DNA from: Gillisia mitskevichiae
GTDB lineage: Bacteria > Bacteroidota > Bacteroidia > Flavobacteriales > Flavobacteriaceae
DNA: 64,000 nucleotides
Reading direction: 5' to 3'
Assembly (NCBI RefSeq): GCF_003634585.1
Contig: NZ_RBLG01000002.1
Span: forward strand, 868,001 to 932,000
Below are positions 34,395 through 43,855 of this stretch, in pieces (the stretch's first letter is position 1; the number at the start of each line of letters is the position of its first letter). The position numbers were made by a program, and so were the translations under genes. The notes under the pieces were generated by a model. It worked only from the letters and a program-made list of their open reading frames with translations. It was not told where the DNA came from and did not search any database.

Positions 34395-35306
34395 ATGATA
34401 GACTTCATTGGAGATATACACGGGCATGCAGATGAACTGGAAGAGTTACTATTAAAATTAGGGTATAAAAAAATCGCTGGGGTTTATGTACATCCCACAA
34501 GAAAAGTGCTATTTGTTGGAGATTATATAGATCGAGGCCCTAAAATTAGGGAAACCCTGCAAATAGTTAGAGCAATGGTAAAAAGTGGAAACGCCATTGC
34601 TTTAATGGGCAATCACGAATACAATGCATTATGCTTCAATTTCGAGGATCCCAAAGGTGGTCATCTTAGAAAACATACTGTTCAAAATATCCTTCAACAT
34701 TGCAAAACTCTCAAGGCTTTTGAGGGATTTAAAGATGAATATTTAGACTATATAGATTGGTTTAAAACTTTGCCTCTTTACTACGAAACCGACAATTTTA
34801 AAGCTGTTCACGCCTGTTGGGATAATAATAACATTGAATTTTTGAGAAAGACATTAGTTAAAGACAAATTGACTGATGAGCTTATTTACGAATCGGTAAA
34901 GAAAGGAACAGCACTAAATGAGGCCATTGAGCAGACATTAAAAGGGAAAGAAATGCAAATGCCAAAGGGACTTTGCTTTAAAGACAAAGACAATAATAAT
35001 AGAACTGAATTTCGAATAAAATGGTGGGAAGATCCATCTAAAATGACCTACAAATCCATAAGTGTATTACCATTGGAAATTCTACCCGAGCATCCAATTC
35101 CACTTGAAGAATATAAACCACTTGACTTTTATAGCGCTGCCGATAAAATGGTGTTTTTCGGGCATTATTGGCTGCAAGGAGAACCCTCCCTGTATAAGGA
35201 TAATATATGCTGTATAGACTATAGCATTGCAAAAGAGGGGAAATTAGTAGCCTACCGGCTTGATGGGGAAAGCAACTTGGAAAGTGGAAATTTGATTTAC
35301 GTGTAA
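34395..35306 (+). CDS. PPP-type metallophosphoesterase
   Basis: The protein has 303 residues with the metal-binding motifs of the PPP phosphatase family: GDIHGH (6-11), GDYIDRG (42-48) and GNHEY (72-76). Further conserved His residues lie in KAVHACWD and VFFGHYW. Relatives act as protein Ser/Thr phosphatases or as diadenosine tetraphosphatases, and the sequence does not separate these. It is cytoplasmic. Confidence 0.88.
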   Translation: MIDFIGDIHGHADELEELLLKLGYKKIAGVYVHPTRKVLFVGDYIDRGPKIRETLQIVRAMVKSGNAIALMGNHEYNALCFNFEDPKGGHLRKHTVQNILQHCKTLKAFEGFKDEYLDYIDWFKTLPLYYETDNFKAVHACWDNNNIEFLRKTLVKDKLTDELIYESVKKGTALNEAIEQTLKGKEMQMPKGLCFKDKDNNNRTEFRIKWWEDPSKMTYKSISVLPLEILPEHPIPLEEYKPLDFYSAADKMVFFGHYWLQGEPSLYKDNICCIDYSIAKEGKLVAYRLDGESNLESGNLIYV

Positions 35307-35646
35307 AGAAATTAAATCCTACTCTTTTGGTTTTTATAGCTATAAGGCTTAAAGGAATTGAAAAATGAAATTTCCATCCAAACGCATCATTTAATAAATC
35401 TTACTTACACAAGACTTTGATATGTCTAAAAGAAAAACTGAGTACTCCTGAAATGTTATTAATAATTGCCTTAAATTCAGAAATAAAACTTTCAATTTAG
35501 TAAAGAAATAAGCTAAGTTTGATATTGAAAATGCCGAGAGCCCTACCCTTTTGGAATTCTACTTATTATTTATGTAATCTATGGTTTTAATCTCGAATGA
35601 AATTGGGATGAAAGAATAATATAATTAGTTAGGCAAAATTTTTATT
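35307..35646. other. Intergenic region, nothing recognised
   Basis: 340 bases between the phosphatase and a membrane-protein gene. I see no ORF, strong hairpin or recognisable promoter palindrome. Confidence 0.6.
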
Positions 35647-36174
35647 ATGAAAATATTCAAAATTTATTTAAAATATTTAATAGTAGTATCATTTATCTAT
35701 ATGATTTCAATGATAATATTAGATTTGGTAACATCGAGAGAGATGACAATAAATAATCTGGTTATTAGAATCTTGATTTTTGGATTTGGTATAACAATAA
35801 TGCTAGTTACATTTCATATTAATCAAGTTAAGAGTATTGCAAAAAAGTATGGAGTTGAAAACCCTGATTATGATGTAAGTCAAAAAAGAGATTTTTATTC
35901 TAATTTAAACCCAGAGAGTATATTTAATTCAGTTGATAAAAATAATAATTATTCAAAAGTAGTTTACGATAAAAAGGATGAAACGATCAATATTAAAACT
36001 GAATTTACCGGGAAATCGTGGGGAGATAAGCTTACAATAACATCTCAAAAAAATAAGGACGGATATAATTATGAGATTATAAGTAAACCAATTTTCCCAT
36101 TGACTATTATAGATTTCGGACAAAATTTGGAGAACATTTCAAAGTTAGAGAATTACCTAAAAAACTTAGCCTAA
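35647..36174 (+). CDS. Membrane protein, unknown
   Basis: The protein has 175 residues with two N-terminal membrane helices (about 8-28 and 38-60), followed by a soluble beta-rich domain with many Asn and Lys. No family was recognised. The gene is isolated, with over 300 bases of empty sequence on both sides. Codon use is as AT-rich as its neighbours. Confidence 0.6.
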   Translation: MKIFKIYLKYLIVVSFIYMISMIILDLVTSREMTINNLVIRILIFGFGITIMLVTFHINQVKSIAKKYGVENPDYDVSQKRDFYSNLNPESIFNSVDKNNNYSKVVYDKKDETINIKTEFTGKSWGDKLTITSQKNKDGYNYEIISKPIFPLTIIDFGQNLENISKLENYLKNLA

Positions 36175-36556
36175 AATCGGTTAAACGCAAATAGTAGGTA
36201 TTCCTGAAAAAAGTGATTTTGATAATTCTTGTAGGAACAATTAACTATAATTAAGTAATTGTGCTATTTACCAAAGCATATTTTTAATTGTTTAAGAAAC
36301 CAAGCTTTTAGAAAGCAAATAATAAAAAAGCAGCTATATTAGTTTAAATCGGAAGAAATAACATATAAGCTTTTAGGGATTAATTATTTAGCTAAGAGCC
36401 TTTTATAATTAATACTAGAAGAGGTATCAAACAATTATTAAAATTTCCGATTTTATTAAAAAACCCTCTAAAAACAAAAAAATATAACTTCGTTGAGAGT
36501 TTTCCATTGCAATGTAATGAACTTAACAACTTAGCATATATTTGTACTTTTACTTT
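36175..36556. other. Intergenic region, nothing recognised
   Basis: 382 bases before the second LytTR regulator gene. No ORF or strong hairpin was seen. The promoter of the regulator and kinase genes should lie here. Confidence 0.5.
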
Positions 36557-37309
36557 ATGATAAAAGCAGTAATTATTGATGACGAAATCAATGCACAAGA
36601 TTTATTGGAGAAAACCCTAAATAGGTATTTTCCAAATAAATTTAATATTGTTGAAAAATGCAATTCTGTAGATTCGGGTGTGCTTGCCATTAAGAAATAT
36701 GAAGCTGAATTGGTGTTTCTAGATATTCAAATGCCTGAAAAGAACGGATTTGAGTTGTTCAAGTATTTTGAGTATATAAAATTTGAAGTCATCTTTACCA
36801 CTGCTTATAATCAATTTGCTATTAAAGCAATTAAGCGCAGTGCACTGGATTATCTTCTGAAACCAATAAATCATCTGGATCTAGCTGAGTCTATTAAAAG
36901 GTTTGAAAACCGAAATAAAGGGAATTTTGCTCATAAAAAATTATCCCTATTACTCGAAAATCTGAATGTAAACGACCAAAACGTTAGTAAAATAGCTTTT
37001 CCAACCATTGATGGTTTTGAACTCATTCATTCAAACCAAATTTTATACTGCAAAGCAGAAAGCAATTATTGTTGCATTAAAAAAATTGACGGCATTACTA
37101 AAACGGTTACCAAAACATTAAAATATGTGGAAGAAATACTTCCCGCCACTTCCTTTATAAGGATTCATAAAACCTACGTCATTAATCTAAATTATGTGGT
37201 TAGGTACAACAAGATCAACAAGGAAGTTGAATTAACTAATGGAGAGAAGCTTCCAGTTTCTTTTCGAAAAGAAGAAGAATTTATAAATGCCATCTTGCAA
37301 AACAATTAA
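36557..37309 (+). CDS. LytTR-family response regulator
   Basis: The protein has 250 residues from the ATG at 36557. A TTG 15 bases upstream is less likely. The receiver domain carries Asp56 in FLDIQMPEKNG. The LytTR DNA-binding domain (about 140-245) carries YCKAESNYCCIKK and FIRIHKTYVIN. The kinase gene overlaps its end by 23 bases, so the two are translated together as a two-component system. Confidence 0.9.
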   Translation: MIKAVIIDDEINAQDLLEKTLNRYFPNKFNIVEKCNSVDSGVLAIKKYEAELVFLDIQMPEKNGFELFKYFEYIKFEVIFTTAYNQFAIKAIKRSALDYLLKPINHLDLAESIKRFENRNKGNFAHKKLSLLLENLNVNDQNVSKIAFPTIDGFELIHSNQILYCKAESNYCCIKKIDGITKTVTKTLKYVEEILPATSFIRIHKTYVINLNYVVRYNKINKEVELTNGEKLPVSFRKEEEFINAILQNN

Positions 37310-40271
37310 ACTTTTCCTCCTCTTTTTTTTGTGGGCTACTATCGCCTTCACCCAGAATTATCCGAGCAAAAATTTTTCTGCATCCAAGGATTTGCCAAAC
37401 AATACCGTTAGATCTTTACTTGTAGATAGTAATAATATTCTATGGATAGGTACTGAAAATGGAGTTGTAAAAAAGGAAAATGATGTATTTACAAACTTTT
37501 TTGAAGAGGACGGACTGGCATTAAACAGCTGCTGGGCCATTGCAGAGGATAAAAATAAAAATTTATGGTTTGGAAGCTATGGCGAAGGAGTTAGCATATA
37601 CAACGGTAACGATTTCAAAGTAATTTCCGAAGAACAGGGATTAGTTCACGGCGAAATAACCAAACTCTTTACTCATGGAAATTATATGTATGTGGGTACC
37701 AGTGATGGGGTCTCCATTATAAACATTAATAGCTTTGAAGTACTTTCTTTAAATAATCATTCAGATGATGACCTATTTAGAGTTCAAGACTTTTTTAAAT
37801 ACAGGGATGAAATTTACGTGGTTACCTACAATACTGGAATCTTCAAAATTGTATCAGAGGATGACCAACCTGCTTTGCTAAAAGTGAATGACATTAAATA
37901 CAATTATTCCGTTTTTGTAGATAATGATAGTATTTACAATAGCAATAAAGGTTTTTTTACAAAAAATAGTATTGGGGATTTTGCAAATGGAAGAGATACC
38001 ATTCAATCAAAGAAACTTGGAGTTTCCATTATTTGGGATCATGTTAAAAGTAAGGACTATAAAATTTTTGCTGCAGCTTGGGGAATTTACGATACGAATG
38101 GAGGGATCTATGAAATTGTAAATAATACCCTTATATCCAGAGCATCGGATTTTAATATTAGCAGTAAAAAAGTAATTTCCTTAGCCTATGATGCCCGCTT
38201 CGAGAAATTATATGTTGGAACCAAGGATGCCGGACTGTTTGAGGTCAAGCTAAATCCACAAATAAAATTCAATGAAATTCAAGGTAAAAACGTCCTTGGA
38301 TTTGCAAGAACAAATAATTCTTCAGCTGTATTATTAGACGATGGTATTCTTTTAAAAGACGCTGGAAAGCAACGCACAATCAACTTAGCTCAACTTAAAA
38401 AATGGCAAGAAGAATATGTTTTAAATACCAAATTAGCATTGCCAAAACATCAGGATTCTTTTTATGAACTGGACTATAGCACAAAGGCAATAGACATCAG
38501 TTTTTATGATATTAAAGTATCACAGAACAGATATTGGGTAAATACCAATATAGGCGTATTTGCTATAAAACCTTCAGGAGCATTGGATAGGTATTTACCC
38601 CTACATTCAGAAGAAATAAATTTTACGGAAGCCGGAGATCTAATAGAAACAAATCCTTATGGAGGACTTAGAATTTATAGTGATCTGGATACTTTTAAAT
38701 ACACTCATTTTAAACAAGAAGACCCCGAAACTCCCACCATGGTGGTAAATAGCTTACAAAAGGATCTTAAAACCTATTTTTTATCTGTGTTTTCGGGCTT
38801 ATATGTTTTGGAGAATAAGGAGTTTAAATCCTATTTACATAATGGGATATGGAAAGAAAAGAAGTTAAGACATATCACCACCTTAGGTAAAAATATTGCG
38901 ATTTCCAGTGAGTTTGGGGATGTATTCATTTTAAATGATGAAGGTTCCTTTAAGCTTTTAAATAAAATACCCCGGGCTAAGATTCAAGGGAATACTATTT
39001 CCTTTTTAAAGGAATATAAGGGCTACTTACTAATAGGAACAGAAAAAGGCTTAACCCTGTATAAGAACGAGCGTTATATATTCTTAGATGAAGAACAAGG
39101 ACTAAAACAAGTTTTATTAAGTGCAGAGGTAGATGAAAACAATTTGAAGATTGGAAGTAAAAATGGTTATTACAGTATCGATCTGGAAGCAATTAGCGAC
39201 CCTAAGCTTTTGGTAAGTCGATTAAAACTCGAAGAGATCTTTATAAATAATAATAAATTTCCTTTTGAACATTTAGCCGACAAAGGGAAAGTAAAATTAT
39301 CGTACAATGAAAATACCGTACTGCTTAAATTTAGTACGAACGCACATCCTAATCCGCATAAATTAAGTTATCAATACCGATTAAATGCGAACGATAGCTG
39401 GAATCTCCCCACTTCTAAACCCGAGATCTTCCTGCCTTTTTTGCCAGCAGATAAATATAATGTAACCGTAAGAGTGATTGATGCCAGCACCGGTTTAAAT
39501 TATACTCAAACATTGCTGAAATTTACTATACTTCCTCCTTTCTGGAAAACTTGGTGGTTTATATTATTGATAATAGGATTAGTAGGTTTGGTAGTTTATA
39601 GCGCTTATAATTATGAAATAAGGCAAACCAGAAAATTTCAAGAACAAAAAAGTTTGATCCAGAAGCGTTTTGAAGAAACCAAAATGGAAGCTTTATTGGC
39701 ACAAATGAACCCGCATTTTATTTTTAATGCCATGAATTCTATTCAAAACTATATCATGGACAGTGATGTAGATAATGCCAGCATTTTTCTAGGCGATTTC
39801 GCTAAATTAATTCGGCTAAACCTTGATCACTGCACAAAGCCAACAATTTTATTAGTGGAGGAAATTGAATATTTAAGCTCTTATATTCGGGTTGAAAATA
39901 CACGTTTTAGCAATAGGATCAAGGTGATAATAGAAATAGATCCTTCAATAGATGTTTATGAGTTGGAGATCCCCACTATGATACTACAGACTTTTGTAGA
40001 GAACGTATTCGTACATGCTTTCCCTCCAAGTATCACTAAACCTTCGTTAACAGTGACTTTTAAATTAATGTCGGAAAATGTCTTGCAATGCAAAATTGCA
40101 GACAATGGGATTGGGTTTTCACCTAATTCAACCAATTCATTACACAATTCTAAAGGAGTTAATTTAGTAAAGGAACGATTATTATTACTTGGGCACAATA
40201 TAGATCATGCAGTACAAATAGAATCTACCAAAAATAAAGGTACTGTTGTCACCATTTCTCTAAAGGTTTAA
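37287..40271 (+). CDS. Large sensor kinase: two-component propeller, Y_Y_Y and LytS-type kinase
   Basis: The protein has 994 residues. A signal peptide (about 1-22) precedes a long periplasmic sensor of Reg_prop propeller repeats (for example NNILWIGTENGVV, KNLWFGSYGEGV, YMYVGTSDGVS). A Y_Y_Y domain (about 690-750), one membrane helix (about 756-775) and a coiled linker follow. The His_kinase domain has the phospho-acceptor in QMNPHFIFNAMNSIQ and the N-box QTFVENVFVHAF. This is the sensor of hybrid-like carbohydrate systems but with a LytS-type kinase. The ligand is unknown. No glycan utilisation genes lie nearby. Confidence 0.9.
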   Translation: MPSCKTIKLFLLFFLWATIAFTQNYPSKNFSASKDLPNNTVRSLLVDSNNILWIGTENGVVKKENDVFTNFFEEDGLALNSCWAIAEDKNKNLWFGSYGEGVSIYNGNDFKVISEEQGLVHGEITKLFTHGNYMYVGTSDGVSIININSFEVLSLNNHSDDDLFRVQDFFKYRDEIYVVTYNTGIFKIVSEDDQPALLKVNDIKYNYSVFVDNDSIYNSNKGFFTKNSIGDFANGRDTIQSKKLGVSIIWDHVKSKDYKIFAAAWGIYDTNGGIYEIVNNTLISRASDFNISSKKVISLAYDARFEKLYVGTKDAGLFEVKLNPQIKFNEIQGKNVLGFARTNNSSAVLLDDGILLKDAGKQRTINLAQLKKWQEEYVLNTKLALPKHQDSFYELDYSTKAIDISFYDIKVSQNRYWVNTNIGVFAIKPSGALDRYLPLHSEEINFTEAGDLIETNPYGGLRIYSDLDTFKYTHFKQEDPETPTMVVNSLQKDLKTYFLSVFSGLYVLENKEFKSYLHNGIWKEKKLRHITTLGKNIAISSEFGDVFILNDEGSFKLLNKIPRAKIQGNTISFLKEYKGYLLIGTEKGLTLYKNERYIFLDEEQGLKQVLLSAEVDENNLKIGSKNGYYSIDLEAISDPKLLVSRLKLEEIFINNNKFPFEHLADKGKVKLSYNENTVLLKFSTNAHPNPHKLSYQYRLNANDSWNLPTSKPEIFLPFLPADKYNVTVRVIDASTGLNYTQTLLKFTILPPFWKTWWFILLIIGLVGLVVYSAYNYEIRQTRKFQEQKSLIQKRFEETKMEALLAQMNPHFIFNAMNSIQNYIMDSDVDNASIFLGDFAKLIRLNLDHCTKPTILLVEEIEYLSSYIRVENTRFSNRIKVIIEIDPSIDVYELEIPTMILQTFVENVFVHAFPPSITKPSLTVTFKLMSENVLQCKIADNGIGFSPNSTNSLHNSKGVNLVKERLLLLGHNIDHAVQIESTKNKGTVVTISLKV

Positions 40272-40380
40272 CGATAACTAAGCAATTCCATACGATTACT
40301 AAACGACTACTCATTGCTTTAACATAAGGTTTAGTTTCACATCAAATTAGGAGAAGTTACTGCTATTTTAATAGTATATA

Positions 40381-40449
40381 GTTCCGGAAAAACATATTTT
40401 AGGTAGGGCTTTAATATTTTTTAAGGGCTATAACAACTGTAATTTCTCC
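40381..40449 (+). repeat. Dispersed 69-bp repeat, copy 1
   Basis: The 69 bases starting GTTCCGGAAAAACATATTTT and ending in TAATTTCTCC match copy 2 at 45242-45310 without gaps and with five mismatches (about 93% identical). A further 24-base block (40519-40542) also matches (45313-45336). In this copy a 69-base insertion separates the two blocks, where copy 2 has two bases. Confidence 0.85.
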
Positions 40450-40536
40450 AAAGTTGGAAACATTAACCGTTTTTATAAATCGGTTACTTGTTAAAATACA
40501 AGACCACTTTCGAACTTAGGTTTGCTGGTGGTTTTT

Positions 40537-40797
40537 TTATGAGATGTCTTCATCTTGAAACCACCAAATAGAATTGGTGATATTTTCGGTTAACTCACAC
40601 ATAAATTCAATTGGTGGCTTTCCTCCCTTAAGATTGGCAAGAACCATCTGATGCACTTCACCTATAAACTTGTAGTAAGTATATGTAAATTCATGAATCC
40701 ATAATCCCGTTTTAATATCTGTATTTAGTAAAAGGTAGGGATCATTAAAATCTACTTTATTTCGTTTTCTGAAATTTTTATAAATAATAAAACATTT
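40537..40797 (-). pseudogene. Orphan coding remnant without a start codon
   Basis: On the minus strand an open frame of 86 residues reads like real protein (LNTDIKTGLWIHEFTYTYY, MVLANLKGGKPPIEFMCEL, SIWWFQDED). It has no ATG before residue 51, and a TAG bounds it upstream, beyond which the same frame continues for a few codons. I do not recognise the family. The likely explanation is the 3' end of a decayed gene. Its stop codon lies within the second conserved block of repeat copy 1. Confidence 0.5.
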
Positions 40798-40896
40798 CTA
40801 ATAGCTTCGAAATAATTCAATTATCCCATGCTATACATTCTCATTTTATCTAGTTAATGTGAACTAGTTCCAGAACTTATATAATAGATTATCATT

Positions 40897-42708
40897 CTAA
40901 ATTTCATTGTCCTCGTATAATTCTGTCATTTTTTCTACCGCTACATCAATTTCGTTTTTTGAAAGTGCAGCGAGCCAAACTTCTGCCAAGATCTTGCTGG
41001 TAGCACTGCAAGCTTGCAAACCATAGGAATAAGGACGGCATCCAGAAGTATGCGTAAAACTAATGTCATAAATATTATCATTAGGATTTCCTGAACTATC
41101 AATTAACCTATATGCGGCATCTATATCTACACCACCGGTAAAAAGAAGCAGCTCATTTTTCTCCTCTAAGATCGAGTCCTTATCAACATTTTTCGGCAAT
41201 TTCTTGAGTTCACTTATGGTTTCAAACTTGGCCCTGGCCTTCCGTACATTCCCGTCTTTAATTAGAGAAGGAAACGGAAACTGCTCTAATTCTAGATTTT
41301 TCTGCCCTGCGCAGTTTACAAACATTTTATAATTAAATGATTCCAAAGTTCCATCCTCCTTTTCCACCTGAATAGCGGTTTGTTCTGGTTTATCTTGATC
41401 TTCCAAGATTTCAACTTTACCAGCAATTAATTCTATACAGTCCGCATCGTAAAGTGCTAATAGGATATTGGCAGAAGATAATGGTAGCGCAGCAATTACA
41501 TTCATAAGAAAAGACATTACTTCTTTCCGCAGAAATAAATGATCTTCTGCCGGCAAAAGCTCGGCATGAAAATTAAGACAATACATCAAATCATCTAAGG
41601 TCTCTTTCCAATGTATTGGTTTGTTTTGATTTACAGAATTACGCGCTTCGATTCGCTCTTTGCGCATCCCTTCAAAGGAATCTGAATATTCATGATCTTC
41701 AGACATCAGCTTAATAAATTCTTTGAAATTGATCTTCTCCTGTTCCAATTTCTCTACCATATGCTCCATTCTATCTTTTCGAAAAGCTTGGATTAGTGCC
41801 GGTCTCCCTATTTTATCAAAGAAGCTGTGAATTCTTAAAAATCCATCGGCATCAATAAGGTCCAGCATTTCTTCGCGGCTAGTATGACGGTATATTTCAC
41901 GGATGGCATATTTTTGTTCGTATTGTAAATGAGGAAGCCAACCTTCAAAAGAATGCATCACGATTTTAAATCCTTTCGCCTTCGCGTGTAATTCAAAATT
42001 GAGTTCCTCTCCTTTTTGCATAAAAGAACCATGCCTATGAGCAAGAGAGCTCACCACATCAAAAGCGCTTAAAGATGCACCTAAAGTTCCTATAGCATGA
42101 TTGTAATATTCCCCTGGAGCTGGCAATAATTTATGGATGGGCCAGGGAGATGCATAATATCCATTTTTCTCATTATCATCTTCAAACCAATGATGTCCTG
42201 TTGCGATGATCACCTTATCAAATTTCTTCTCGCTTGCCTTAGAAGTTTTTAAAAGCACATTGCCGGTCTTCTCATTATATATTATATCTCTAACTTCTTC
42301 TGAATTTATTTGATGCACAGTAATACCTTTTTTGGTAAGCTGGTGGATAAGGCTGTGGTACTGATCCTGGAAATAAGAACCCAAAGAAATTCTACTATAA
42401 ACTGCAGAATCATCTATAGGAAGATCTTTCACATTTAAAGATTCCAAGGTTTCAGCATCTTGTTTCCTTAGCCAGTCCCCAAAGGTTTCAGGTAATTCTG
42501 GGAGCTCTTCAGAAGAAATATTGGCAAGGTTATATTTATCTGTTGTTTCTGGATTATAAGGCATCCCCATTCCCATATTCACGCCTTTTTCAAAAATGCT
42601 TATCTCATTGAACATACTTGTTAGCAGTTCTAAGTGATCATTTATGTGTTTCAGTAAATAAATGGCTGTAGCTCCGGAGCCAATTATTGCAATCTTCTTT
42701 TTATCCAT
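40897..42708 (-). CDS. FAD/NAD(P)-binding protein (NAD_binding_9 type)
   Basis: The protein has 603 residues. It begins with a dinucleotide-binding fold (IAIIGSGATAIYLL, about 6-19) and contains the second typical motif VIIATGHHW. This matches the FAD-NAD(P)-binding family PF13454, whose members resemble hydroxyacyl or amine monooxygenases but are mostly uncharacterised. The C-terminal half ends with SGCRPYSYGLQACSAT, close to a flavin-site closing segment. Substrate unknown, cytoplasmic. It is the last gene of the minus-strand block bracketed by the two repeats. Confidence 0.82.
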   Translation of the reverse strand: MDKKKIAIIGSGATAIYLLKHINDHLELLTSMFNEISIFEKGVNMGMGMPYNPETTDKYNLANISSEELPELPETFGDWLRKQDAETLESLNVKDLPIDDSAVYSRISLGSYFQDQYHSLIHQLTKKGITVHQINSEEVRDIIYNEKTGNVLLKTSKASEKKFDKVIIATGHHWFEDDNEKNGYYASPWPIHKLLPAPGEYYNHAIGTLGASLSAFDVVSSLAHRHGSFMQKGEELNFELHAKAKGFKIVMHSFEGWLPHLQYEQKYAIREIYRHTSREEMLDLIDADGFLRIHSFFDKIGRPALIQAFRKDRMEHMVEKLEQEKINFKEFIKLMSEDHEYSDSFEGMRKERIEARNSVNQNKPIHWKETLDDLMYCLNFHAELLPAEDHLFLRKEVMSFLMNVIAALPLSSANILLALYDADCIELIAGKVEILEDQDKPEQTAIQVEKEDGTLESFNYKMFVNCAGQKNLELEQFPFPSLIKDGNVRKARAKFETISELKKLPKNVDKDSILEEKNELLLFTGGVDIDAAYRLIDSSGNPNDNIYDISFTHTSGCRPYSYGLQACSATSKILAEVWLAALSKNEIDVAVEKMTELYEDNEI

Positions 42709-42900
42709 GAGAAATATTAGGCATTAGATAATAAAGATATCCATTCCCAAAATCCAATAGAGTTATAGAAATTATAATTTTTAATGCGATCTGCTTTCAA
42801 TTGTAGAATCCCAATTCTGAATTAAAACAGATCTCCTAGAAGTAAGAGATAGAATTTGTAAGTTAAATCTTATTTATAGTATTTAAGGGAGTTAAGTTGT

Positions 42901-43152
42901 TTAACCTTCCTTATTTCTAAGTCGTATAGGACCTTTTAAATCTGATGGCAATTTTTGCTGAATTAAACCTTTTTGAAGTACCACTAGTTCTCCAGCTTCA
43001 ACCAGTATATCTGCTTGTTTTCGCACAAGATCCATTTTGTCTCTCCAGCAATCTGGATATAGCAGTCGTGCAACTTCCGAAGGACAATAGGTTTTATCTT
43101 CACCTCGTTCTTGGGCAAATTTCAAGAGATTCCGTTTTATTTCTTCAGGCAT
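42901..43152 (-). CDS. DUF3253 protein
   Basis: The protein has 83 residues. CPSEVARLLYPDCWRDKMDLVRKQA followed by GELVVLQKG is the DUF3253 signature, a small winged-helix-like family of unknown role that is often found near DUF2256 or oxidoreductase genes. It lies 76 bases downstream of the DUF421 gene and 192 bases upstream of the FAD-protein gene, on the same strand. DNA binding is possible but unproven. Confidence 0.85.
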   Translation of the reverse strand: MPEEIKRNLLKFAQERGEDKTYCPSEVARLLYPDCWRDKMDLVRKQADILVEAGELVVLQKGLIQQKLPSDLKGPIRLRNKEG

Positions 43153-43228
43153 TCTTTAAATAATAAGTCAAAATCATGCTTATCTAATATAGAACCAGAA
43201 TTAGCAACATTTCGGATTAGGGAAGTTG

Positions 43229-43795
43229 TTAAGAATTATCTCCTAAAACTTCTTGGATCAAATTTAATTTGGAGCCTTTTTTATCAGCTTCAAACTTAAA
43301 AACACTTAGCTCTCCGGAGCGTTCTAGAAAAGCACATTCCACAGCTCCAAGATCCCGTATTCCTTGAACTCTAAGCATACCATAAAGTTCTTCTTCTCGC
43401 ACTCTAGAATCCTTTAAACCTGCACTTTGTAATTCTCCGTTTTTAATAAGTATAATAGGCTTTCCGTCTAAAAAGGTGTTTAAACGTTTTATTTTTACTT
43501 GTAAATATTGAATTAACCTAGAGATCCCTACAATTATAAGGATCACCAAACATGCATACATTAATGGTACTTTGGGATAAAACATGGAATCTCCAATAGC
43601 AGAACCTAAAGCAATTATCAAGACATTCTCAAACATAGATAAACTTCTATTCCCTCGCTTACCCATAAAGCGCAATATAAGCACCGCGAATAGGTAGATA
43701 AAAGCTACTCTAAAACCAATTTCTAATAGAAATAAGGCATCGTTCTCCCTTCCTAAAAAAATTCTATACCAATCAAAGGGTTTTATTTTTTCCAT
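43229..43795 (-). CDS. DUF421 (YetF-like) membrane protein
   Basis: The protein has 188 residues. Two or three membrane helices (about 23-43, 55-72 and 77-97) are followed by a soluble YetF-type domain with LDGKPIILIKNGEL and REEELYGMLRVQGI. Members are found across bacteria, with a suggested but undefined role in membrane stress. It lies between the DUF3253 and ion channel genes on the same strand with 60- to 76-base gaps. Confidence 0.88.
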   Translation of the reverse strand: MEKIKPFDWYRIFLGRENDALFLLEIGFRVAFIYLFAVLILRFMGKRGNRSLSMFENVLIIALGSAIGDSMFYPKVPLMYACLVILIIVGISRLIQYLQVKIKRLNTFLDGKPIILIKNGELQSAGLKDSRVREEELYGMLRVQGIRDLGAVECAFLERSGELSVFKFEADKKGSKLNLIQEVLGDNS

Positions 43796-43855
43796 ATCTA
43801 TTTAATAAAGCTATTTTGTGTGAATGTTTAATTTTCTTGATTTGAAAGATTACTT

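Noticed and set aside
36175-36556. Possible LytTR binding direct repeats before the second response regulator gene
   Set aside because: Nothing matching a convincing pair of half sites at the right spacing stood out in this AT-rich stretch.
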